Made by a program: the position numbers and the translations under genes
Shown here: one piece after another, positions 7,897-13,315 of the stretch
Position numbering within the stretch: the first letter of the stretch is position 1
How the letters are laid out: each line of letters begins with the position of its first letter
DNA from: Bacteroidota bacterium
GTDB lineage: Bacteria; Bacteroidota; Bacteroidia; Chitinophagales; Chitinophagaceae
DNA: 14,654 nucleotides
NCBI GenBank assembly: GCA_947460795.1
Contig: CANHJA010000029.1
Location: 1 to 14,654 of the forward strand
Direction of reading: 5' to 3'
Notes under the pieces: model-generated
The model's database searches: none
The model's input: the letters and a program-made list of their open reading frames with translations, nothing else
Told to the model about the DNA's origin: nothing

Positions 7897-7926
7897 AATT
7901 CAAATTTTTTACTTTGAACTATTACT
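7897..7926 (-). promoter_or_regulatory. Putative start-codon sequestor hairpin with overlapping antisequestor strand (metH leader)
   Basis: Read on the minus strand, AGTTCAAA (7920-7913) and TTTGAATT (7904-7897) form an 8-bp stem with one G-U pair and an 8-base A-rich loop. The stem ends on the base before the ATG. The overlapping AGTAATAGTTCA (7926-7915) is complementary at 11 of 12 positions to TGAACTAATACT (7975-7964), the 3' strand of the riboswitch pseudoknot. The two pairings exclude one another, so SAM binding upstream could favour the start-blocking hairpin. This is deduced from complementarity only. Confidence 0.5.
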
Positions 7927-7962
7927 AAATTTAAAAAAACTAAAAAGTATTTAATTGAATTT

Positions 7963-8013
7963 GAGTATTAGTTCATTTATTTATTCAGGTGAACAATAAT
8001 CAAATCGTCCTGA
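7963..8013 (-). ncRNA. SAM-II (SAM-alpha) riboswitch upstream of the metH operon
   Basis: Read on the minus strand from 8013: TCAGG (8013-8009) pairs with CCTGA (7989-7985) as P1. The loop carries GATTTGA (8006-8000), then ATTG. GTTCA (7994-7990), immediately before the P1 3' strand, pairs with TGAAC (7975-7971) across the A-rich linker ATAAATAAA. That gives the H-type pseudoknot of SAM-II. TGAAC is followed by TAA, matching the CUAA of the known ligand pocket, and GATTT matches the conserved U-run of loop 1. Order, spacing and conserved bases agree with my memory of the published SAM-II element and the Agrobacterium metA element, although the usual GCTAAA appears here as ACTAAT. Its place before methionine synthase is the expected one. 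P1 is only 5 bp. Confidence 0.75.
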
Positions 8014-8018
8014 TGTTG

Positions 8019-8052
8019 CAAAAGTATATTACAATTTTGATATGTTGAACAA
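8019..8052 (-). promoter_or_regulatory. metH operon promoter
   Basis: On the minus strand TACTTTTG (8026-8019) is a perfect TAnnTTTG box. The nearest usable TTG is at 8052-8050 with a 23-base spacer, at the long end of the accepted range. Transcription would start near 8013, which is exactly the first base of the riboswitch P1 stem. This promoter overlaps the divergent kinase promoter. Confidence 0.55.
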
Positions 8053-8072
8053 TTATTTTTAATCTATTTTTG
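8045..8072 (+). promoter_or_regulatory. Promoter of the two-component system genes
   Basis: TTG at 8045-8047 and a perfect TAnnTTTG box (TATTTTTG, 8065-8072) are 17 bases apart. The box ends only 6 bases before the kinase ATG at 8079, so the transcript would begin at or within a few bases of the start codon. The -33 regions of this promoter and of the metH promoter nearly coincide back to back. Confidence 0.65.
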
Positions 8073-8078
8073 TAATTC

Positions 8079-9041
8079 ATGAAATTTACGATTGCTTATA
8101 CTTTATTATTTGTTTATGTGATAGCTGCCATTTTATTTTGGGGTTACAGTTTAGAAAAACAAAAAGATGTTGTGTATCAACTAGAAAAAACAATTCTTGA
8201 AAAATCTAAGCTAAAAATTTCAGACCATCAATATAATGATGAATTAAAAAGCATTGAAGAAAAAAGAATAAGAAGAACCAAACAATATTATGGCGAAGGA
8301 AGTACTTTTTTATTAATTATTTTATTGTCTGCCGGTATCGTTTACTATGCATACTACAGGCAGTTGAAATTAAGTCAACTCCAACAAAATTTCATGCTTA
8401 GCATTACCCATGAATTAAAAACACCCATTGCTGGCATTAAGCTAAATATGCAGACAATGCAAAAACGAAAGCTGGATGAAGAAACCAATAAAGAACTCAT
8501 TAAATCATCTGTTTTAGAAACGAATAGACTCAATGATTTGTGCAATAATATTTTAATTGCTACACAGCTTGAAAACAAACGCAAAGTTATGTTTGCCGAT
8601 GAAATTAATTTAACCAATTTAGTAAAAGAAGAAATTGAAGAATTTAAAACTCGATATCCAACATTAATTATTAATTCGTTGTTTCAAGTTGATGATTTTA
8701 ATTTTAAAGGAGAATCTACTCTTTGGAAAGTAGTTATTAGTAATTTAATTGAAAATGCACGAAAATATTCACCGAGTGACGAACCTATTGAAATAGGCAT
8801 TTCAAAGGAAAATAACAACGTTAAATTATCCATAAAAGATAAAGGAGTAGGCATTTCGGATGCTGAGAAATTGAAAATATTTCAAAAATTTTATAGAATA
8901 GGAAATGAAAATACAAGAAACTCAAAGGGAACAGGACTCGGATTGTATATAGTAAAAAAAATAGTTACTTTATACAAATATGACATTTCTGTGAAAAACA
9001 ATTCCCCTAAAGGATCTATTTTTGAAGTGTTATTTTCTTAA
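8079..9041 (+). CDS. Membrane sensor histidine kinase
   Basis: A 320-residue inner-membrane kinase. Transmembrane helix 1 spans about 4-23, a short, charged, probably coiled-coil periplasmic segment about 24-74, and transmembrane helix 2 about 76-93. HisKA follows, with SITHELKTPIAG (108-119) giving phospho-acceptor H111. The HATPase domain has an N box SNLIENARKYS (221-231), G1 DKGVGIS (254-260), F box FYR (271-273) and G2 GTGLGLYIV (284-292). All catalytic boxes are intact. The extracytoplasmic part is only about 50 residues, too small for a Cache or PAS sensor, so it may sense membrane state or a partner protein. The cognate regulator follows after 12 bases. The ATG at 8079 begins the first membrane helix and is almost in contact with the promoter -7 box. 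The signal is unknown. Confidence 0.93.
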   Translation: MKFTIAYTLLFVYVIAAILFWGYSLEKQKDVVYQLEKTILEKSKLKISDHQYNDELKSIEEKRIRRTKQYYGEGSTFLLIILLSAGIVYYAYYRQLKLSQLQQNFMLSITHELKTPIAGIKLNMQTMQKRKLDEETNKELIKSSVLETNRLNDLCNNILIATQLENKRKVMFADEINLTNLVKEEIEEFKTRYPTLIINSLFQVDDFNFKGESTLWKVVISNLIENARKYSPSDEPIEIGISKENNNVKLSIKDKGVGISDAEKLKIFQKFYRIGNENTRNSKGTGLGLYIVKKIVTLYKYDISVKNNSPKGSIFEVLFS

Positions 9042-9053
9042 TGAAATGAACAA

Positions 9054-9758
9054 ATGGAAGTAAATAAACATACAATTTTATTGGTGGAAGATGAAGAAAG
9101 TTTGAGGAATGCACTTAAGCTTAATTTAAAAATGGAAGGCTATGAAGTTAGAACTGCAGAAACTGGAAGTGAAGCATTGAAAGCCTTTAAAGAAGAGTAT
9201 TTTGATTGTATTATTTTAGATATTATGCTTCCTGAAATTGATGGTTTAAGTGTGTGTGAATCGATTCGATTGCAAAATAATAAAGTCCCTATTTTATTTT
9301 TATCAGCAAGAAGCAACAGTGCTGACAGAGTATTGGGATTAAAAAAAGGAGGGGATGATTATTTAGTAAAACCATTCAATTTGGAGGAACTATTATTGCG
9401 AGTTGAAAAATTAATTCAAAAAAACATACAAATAGTTCAGGGAAATGAAGAAGTTGCTCAATTTGAAATAGGCAATTGTAAAATTGATTTTTTAGCTGCT
9501 GAATGTATTGATGTCAAAGGAGAAAAACATTCATTAACTAAAAAAGAAATTCAATTTTTAAAGCTATTGGTTGAGAATAAAAACGAAGTAATAACTCGTG
9601 AGCATATTTTAAAAATGGTATGGGGTTACAATGTTTTTCCTACTACCAGAACCATTGATAATTTTATTACCTCCTTTAGAAAATATTTTGAAAAAGACCC
9701 CAAAGCACCTAAACATTTTTTAAGTGTAAGGGGGGTTGGTTACAAATTTTCTATTTAA
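9054..9758 (+). CDS. OmpR/PhoB-family response regulator
   Basis: A 234-residue DNA-binding regulator, the cytosolic partner of the kinase encoded 12 bases upstream. The receiver domain (about 6-120) has the acidic pair E12/D13 in LLVEDEE, phospho-acceptor D56 in IILDIMLPE, S84 in FLSARS and K106 in DDYLVKPF. The C-terminal winged helix (about 135-232) has LTKKEIQFLKLL, the recognition region TTRTIDNFITSFRKYF and the closing VRGVGYKF, all typical of the Trans_reg_C fold. An ATG overlapping the kinase stop (9041) hits a stop after two codons, so 9054 is the true start. Targets cannot be read from the window. The 182-bp region upstream of the kinase, shared with metH, would be a natural site for autoregulation. 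Its TAA interleaves with the stop of the convergent ligase gene. Confidence 0.95.
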   Translation: MEVNKHTILLVEDEESLRNALKLNLKMEGYEVRTAETGSEALKAFKEEYFDCIILDIMLPEIDGLSVCESIRLQNNKVPILFLSARSNSADRVLGLKKGGDDYLVKPFNLEELLLRVEKLIQKNIQIVQGNEEVAQFEIGNCKIDFLAAECIDVKGEKHSLTKKEIQFLKLLVENKNEVITREHILKMVWGYNVFPTTRTIDNFITSFRKYFEKDPKAPKHFLSVRGVGYKFSI

Positions 9759-10993
9759 TAATAAGTCCGGCTCAATTTCTTTTTATTTTGATACGTTAAT
9801 ATCAGCAAAAAGAAAATAAAGAACACAATTCCTGCTTGAATTTCAAGCATGTCATCCGTTAAAATATTGATGAAAACGAGGCCTGAAAACCAAACTCCAA
9901 TTTCTTCTTTTTGCTTCCAAAATTGAATCATACAACCTACTAAACAACCTATTAATATAATTATTCCTGCTAATCCTAAATCAATCCAAGTATGCAAAAA
10001 TTGATTGTGCGTATGCATGTTATTTTTAATCAAACTGGCATATTTTTTTTCTTTAAATTTTTCTAATAATAATGAATTGGCAGAACCGGTTCCATATCCA
10101 ACCATTGGATTTTCTTTTATTAACTGCCATTCTAAATTCCATGCCGCTCTTCTTGAAATGGTAGAGTTAGAAAAATCAGGTTGCTTTATTTCTACATTCG
10201 ATTGTTGATAGGTTTCTATAATTCTATTTTTAATGGGTGGCAATATGGAAAACAGAATACCAAATAGCAAACAAACCCCTACAAAAAAAGAAATTCTTAG
10301 TAAATAATTTTTTATAAAATTAGATGATCTCCAAAATATATAAATGGCGAAAATGAATATAAAAATCAATGCCGTTTTTGATGCTAATAAAGTGAGTATT
10401 AGTCCAAATAAAATAATTAATAAAACATAGATTGATTTAAATGAACGATTGGTATTTTTTAGCCATTCAAAAGTGCAAAATAAAATACCGAGTACAAAAT
10501 AATTTGAATAATAACCAGGATGCATAACAGCATCAGCAATATTCATTCTGTTAAATATGCTTGCTATGCCGAACGAGTGAAAATGGTATATTGAAGATAA
10601 TAAAGAATATAAAAAAGAAACCAAGCATGACAAACAAAACGTCATGAACAATTGTTTTTTAGATTTCAAATGCAAATAGTTTTCAGTAGAAAATAAAAAC
10701 GGAAGAATCAAAAATGACAATTTCACTTCAATGGTATGAGAAGCCTCTTGGGGGTAATCACTCCAACTCAATGCAACTAAATGAATTAGGAAAAAGCTGA
10801 TAAACGAAATCAATACTGCATCCAATTGGATTGATTTTATTTTTTGTAGCAATTGATTATCCAGCAACCAATGTAAAACCAATAAGACAATTCCAATAGA
10901 ACTCATTCGTTCGCTCCAAGTAAATGAACAAGCAGTTATGGTTACTAAAAATAACCACACAGAGCTTCTGTCTATATTTTTAAAACGGTTCAT
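9755..10993 (-). CDS. O-antigen ligase/polymerase (Wzy_C, WaaL-like) family membrane protein
   Basis: A 412-residue polytopic inner-membrane protein with about ten hydrophobic helices. The family block lies in the large periplasmic loop: ISRRAAWNLEWQLIKENP (about 279-296), VGYGTGS (298-304) and HTHNQFLHTWIDLGLAG (327-343), matching the Wzy_C pattern in which an Arg and the loop His are needed for glycan transfer. Such proteins join or polymerise lipid-linked glycans on the periplasmic face. No glycosyltransferase or flippase gene is nearby, so the glycan acted on (LPS, exopolysaccharide or a glycoprotein glycan) is unknown. The frame is open to a TTG at 11035, but the ATG at 10993 gives MNRFKN before the first membrane helix and is preferred. 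Using the TTG would place the start against the divergent gene's ATG. Confidence 0.85.
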   Translation of the reverse strand: MNRFKNIDRSSVWLFLVTITACSFTWSERMSSIGIVLLVLHWLLDNQLLQKIKSIQLDAVLISFISFFLIHLVALSWSDYPQEASHTIEVKLSFLILPFLFSTENYLHLKSKKQLFMTFCLSCLVSFLYSLLSSIYHFHSFGIASIFNRMNIADAVMHPGYYSNYFVLGILFCTFEWLKNTNRSFKSIYVLLIILFGLILTLLASKTALIFIFIFAIYIFWRSSNFIKNYLLRISFFVGVCLLFGILFSILPPIKNRIIETYQQSNVEIKQPDFSNSTISRRAAWNLEWQLIKENPMVGYGTGSANSLLLEKFKEKKYASLIKNNMHTHNQFLHTWIDLGLAGIIILIGCLVGCMIQFWKQKEEIGVWFSGLVFINILTDDMLEIQAGIVFFIFFLLILTYQNKKKLSRTYY

Positions 10994-11021
10994 TGAAATA
11001 CGAAGATAATTCTCAAACTTG

Positions 11022-11029
11022 TATATTTG
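11022..11029 (+). promoter_or_regulatory. -7 box of the YciO/Sua5-family gene promoter
   Basis: TATATTTG is a perfect TAnnTTTG box ending 6 bases before the ATG at 11036. The only TTG upstream (10993-10995) is 26 bases away, slightly too far, so the -33 element is uncertain. An inverted repeat ATTTGT-A-ACAAAT (11025-11037) overlaps the box and the start codon. Confidence 0.5.
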
Positions 11030-11035
11030 TAACAA

Positions 11036-11644
11036 ATGTTAGTTTCAATTCATCCCAAAAATCCTGACGAACGAAAAATAAAGCAGGTAGTTGATTGTTT
11101 AAAAAAAGGAGGAGTCATTATTTATCCCACGGATACTGTGTATGGAATAGGCTGTAGTATTGAGCATCCGGAAGCAATTGAGCGCATTTGCCAAATAAAA
11201 AATATCAATCCATTAAAGGTGCAATTGTCTTTTTTGTGTAGCGATTTAAGTCACCTAAGTGAATATACAAAGGCGATAGACACCCCATTATATCGATTTA
11301 TTAAACAATTAGTACCAGGGCCGGTTACCTTCATTTTGCCCGCCAGCAAAAAAGTACCCAAATTATTAAAAACAAAAAAAGAAACCGTAGGAATCAGGGT
11401 TCCAAATAATGGGATTAGTAAAATGATTTTAAAAGAGCTTGGACATCCCATTTTAAGCACTTCACTCCCATTGGATGAAGGCGAAGCCATTTTTTCTGAA
11501 CCTTATTTGATAGAAGATCGATTTGAAAACCAAGTAGATATCATTATTGATGGTGGAGAAGGCGGCACCATCCCTTCTACAATTATAGACTGCTGCGTTT
11601 ATCCTCCTGAAATTATTCGACAAGGATTAGGTGAAATAGAATAA
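11036..11644 (+). CDS. YciO/Sua5/YrdC-family protein (possible threonylcarbamoyl-AMP synthase)
   Basis: A 202-residue soluble alpha/beta protein covering one YrdC-like domain: IYPTDTVYGIGC (29-40), FLCSDLSHLSEY (66-77), VPGPVTFILPASKKVPKLL (93-111), VGIRVP (118-123) and ILSTSLP (139-145). Sua5/TsaC makes the threonylcarbamoyl-adenylate used for t6A in tRNAs. This protein resembles E. coli YciO more closely. It has the extended LCSDLSxLSEY segment and the STSL block where Sua5/TsaC has a TSAN-like one, and QIKNINPLK where TsaC has a Lys/Arg-rich substrate motif. YciO's in vivo role is less settled than TsaC's, so the enzymatic label is an inference. The start gives the expected N-terminus and lies 42 bases from the divergent ligase gene. 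No Sua5 C-terminal domain is present. Confidence 0.85.
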   Translation: MLVSIHPKNPDERKIKQVVDCLKKGGVIIYPTDTVYGIGCSIEHPEAIERICQIKNINPLKVQLSFLCSDLSHLSEYTKAIDTPLYRFIKQLVPGPVTFILPASKKVPKLLKTKKETVGIRVPNNGISKMILKELGHPILSTSLPLDEGEAIFSEPYLIEDRFENQVDIIIDGGEGGTIPSTIIDCCVYPPEIIRQGLGEIE

Positions 11645-11727
11645 AATTTTATAAAAAAACAAGATTTTTTACATTGTATTTTCATTTATAAATACTTTTT
11701 GCTTAATTTGTACCAAATATTCATTGC

Positions 11728-12399
11728 ATGAAGAAATTATTTCTGGCTTTATTCATATTTATAGGATTTGCATTACCCTCCAGTGCACAACTTTTTACTG
11801 CACCAAAGTGGGACTATAACTGGGATATAAAAGCACATGAAAAAGGACAAATTCATTTTTCATACGGATTTGGGTTTCCTCGTTTAGATAATAAACTATT
11901 TGATTATCAAAAAGATTCAATCGATTATAAAGTGGCTGGTATTGGACCATTTTTTTTCAAAACTGAGCTTGGACTTACCAGAAAACTGAGCTTAGCCTTA
12001 TCTACCAGCTATATTTTATACAAATCAGAGTGGAAAAGACAACGCCCTGATCCTAAATATGGCTATGATTTACCATTTACCTACGGAACAAAATTGCATG
12101 ATATCGCTGCCAATGTTCGATTAAATTATCATCTTTTTGTAAATAAAGAATGGGACGTTTACATAGGCGGTGGAGTCGGTTATAATCATTTTATTAATAA
12201 AGATTTTACTACTTATAGTGCCGATGATACCTTGTTTAAGTCTCAATTTAAATTGCCTTATCCTGTTTCTTATGAAATGTCATTTGGCGTTCGATATTTC
12301 TTTTTAACCCGCACGGCTATCTATTTAGAAGTAGGAATGGGCAAGGCATTGGTACAAGGAGGATTTGTTTTTAAATTTAGACACAGAAAAAGAGGATAA
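11728..12399 (+). CDS. Predicted outer-membrane beta-barrel protein, function unknown
   Basis: A 223-residue exported protein. Residues 1-20 form a signal peptide (MKKLFLALFIFIGFALPSSA) with cleavage before Q21. The mature part alternates hydrophobic and polar residues and is rich in aromatic and Gly residues, as in the stretches HFSYGFGFP, KLSLALSTSYILY, IAANVRLNYHLFV, DVYIGGGVGYNHF, EMSFGVRYFF and AIYLEVGMGKALVQGGFVF. These look like eight or so amphipathic strands of a small OmpW/OmpX-size barrel. A C-terminal run of basic residues (RHRKRG) follows the last strand. No assigned function is recognisable. Upstream, imperfect -7-like boxes are seen (TTAATTTG at 11703-11710), leaving a leader of roughly 10 bases. 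The gene is followed within 6 bases by the -7 box of the next small gene. Confidence 0.8.
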   Translation: MKKLFLALFIFIGFALPSSAQLFTAPKWDYNWDIKAHEKGQIHFSYGFGFPRLDNKLFDYQKDSIDYKVAGIGPFFFKTELGLTRKLSLALSTSYILYKSEWKRQRPDPKYGYDLPFTYGTKLHDIAANVRLNYHLFVNKEWDVYIGGGVGYNHFINKDFTTYSADDTLFKSQFKLPYPVSYEMSFGVRYFFLTRTAIYLEVGMGKALVQGGFVFKFRHRKRG

Positions 12400-12404
12400 T
12401 TTAT

Positions 12405-12412
12405 TATATTTG
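12405..12412 (+). promoter_or_regulatory. -7 box for the 41-residue peptide gene
   Basis: TATATTTG is a perfect TAnnTTTG box 6 bases after the beta-barrel gene stop. It is followed by an A-rich leader of about 15-20 bases to the ATG at 12435, the kind of A-rich leader favoured for translation in Bacteroidota. No convincing TTG lies 17-23 bases upstream. Confidence 0.5.
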
Positions 12413-12434
12413 CAAAAAATAAAAAAAATAAAAA

Positions 12435-12560
12435 ATGAAATCGGTTTTACTTTCAATTTTCGAGATAGGTAATGTTGTTGGATATTATGGTTGCATAGTA
12501 TACTTTTTTGTGATGGCTATTGCAATGGTATATGTAATGAGAAAATACTTAAGAGATTAA
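12435..12560 (+). CDS. Small single-pass membrane peptide, function unknown
   Basis: An open frame of 41 codons plus TAA. The peptide starts MKSVLLSIFEIGNVVGYYG, continues with a strongly hydrophobic helix (about 14-35, including CIVYFFVMAIAMVYVM) and ends in a charged tail RKYLRD. The basic tail suggests that the C-terminus stays in the cytoplasm. Support for a real gene comes from its surroundings: a perfect -7 box and A-rich leader directly before the ATG, a near-perfect intrinsic terminator 32 bases after the stop, and a compact single-gene unit between two convincing genes. I do not recognise the family. Candidates by type are a regulator of a membrane enzyme, a small stress peptide or a type I toxin, but no antisense RNA promoter was seen on the other strand. 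Confidence 0.65.
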   Translation: MKSVLLSIFEIGNVVGYYGCIVYFFVMAIAMVYVMRKYLRD

Positions 12561-12592
12561 AAATTCTATTTAATAATTAATCATATTTATAT

Positions 12593-12623
12593 AAATCGTT
12601 GAAAGCTTCAACGATTTTTTTTT
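12593..12623 (+). terminator. Rho-independent terminator after the small peptide gene
   Basis: A perfect 11-bp stem (AAATCGTTGAA at 12593-12603, TTCAACGATTT at 12607-12617) with a 3-base loop is followed by T to 12623. It lies just upstream of pdxH and closes the small-gene transcript. Confidence 0.9.
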
Positions 12624-12635
12624 AATAAATAATTT

Positions 12636-13277
12636 ATGAGTAACACTATTTCAGCAATCAGACAAGAATATTTGCTAGCATCTTTGCAAGAAGAAGATAC
12701 TTTTGATGATCCTATTTTACAATTTCAAAAATGGTTTCAAGAAGCGGTAGACTCAGCAATCGATGAAGTAAATGCGATGACCTTAGCTACTGTAGATGCA
12801 AGCCATAAACCCCATGCAAGAATTGTTTTATTAAAAGGAGTTGAAGAAAATCAATTTATTTTTTTTACAAATTACCACAGCCACAAAGGGCAACAAATTG
12901 ATTTGAATTCCAGTGCAACATTGGTCTTTTTTTGGAAAGAACTTCAGCGTCAAGTTAGAATTGAAGGGGTTATTGAAAAAATATCTGAAAAAGAATCTAC
13001 TGATTATTTTCATTCAAGACCAAAAGAAAGTCAAATAGGTGCATGGGCATCGCATCAAAGTGCCTTATTAGAAAAAAGAGAGGATTTGGAAGCGCGTTAT
13101 ATTGCTTTGACGAAAAAATATGAAAATGAAATGGTTCCTAAACCACCGCATTGGGGAGGATATGCTTTAAAACCAACATCTATTGAGTTTTGGCAAGGAA
13201 GGGCAAGCCGTTTACACGATCGAATTTATTACGAAAAACAAGATTCTAGTTGGAAAAAAATGAGGTTAAATCCTTAA
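12636..13277 (+). CDS. pdxH: Pyridoxine/pyridoxamine 5'-phosphate oxidase
   Basis: A 213-residue FMN-dependent enzyme that oxidises pyridoxine or pyridoxamine 5'-phosphate to pyridoxal 5'-phosphate, the last step of vitamin B6 synthesis and salvage. It acts as a cytosolic homodimer. Length and order of motifs are standard: MTLATVD (48-54), RIVLLKG (62-68), FFTNYHSHKGQQ (76-87), WKELQRQVRIEG (100-111) in the FMN/PLP-binding region, SRPKESQIGAWAS (127-139), WGGYALKPTSIEFWQGRASRLHDR (173-196 in two parts, with the RLHDR phosphate-binding end) and a C-terminal RLNP. The ATG at 12636 gives the usual N-terminus. No clear promoter was found; only 12 bases separate it from the preceding terminator, so expression may depend on a promoter inside that region. 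Confidence 0.96.
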   Translation: MSNTISAIRQEYLLASLQEEDTFDDPILQFQKWFQEAVDSAIDEVNAMTLATVDASHKPHARIVLLKGVEENQFIFFTNYHSHKGQQIDLNSSATLVFFWKELQRQVRIEGVIEKISEKESTDYFHSRPKESQIGAWASHQSALLEKREDLEARYIALTKKYENEMVPKPPHWGGYALKPTSIEFWQGRASRLHDRIYYEKQDSSWKKMRLNP

Positions 13278-13287
13278 AAAAATTCAA

Positions 13288-13304
13288 TCTTATTTGAGAT
13301 AAGA
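13288..13304. terminator. Weak hairpin between convergent pdxH and the MbnP-like gene
   Basis: TCTTAT (13288-13293) and ATAAGA (13299-13304) form a 6-bp stem around TTGAG. A-rich sequence precedes it and AGTTTT follows, so it could serve both strands. The stem has one G-C pair and is weak. Confidence 0.35.
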
Positions 13305-13315
13305 AGTTTTAATTC

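Noticed and set aside
7938..7975. Terminator-like pairing AACTAA/TTAGTT followed by a T-run in the metH leader (minus strand).
   Set aside because: The stem is 6 bp, AT-only but for one pair, with a loop of over 20 bases. It would also stop transcription when SAM is absent, the wrong direction for a methionine synthase switch.
10994..11035. Extension of the ligase gene to a TTG at 11035.
   Set aside because: It adds 14 polar residues that do not resemble a membrane protein N-terminus, and it would occupy the whole divergent promoter region. The ATG at 10993 is a better start.
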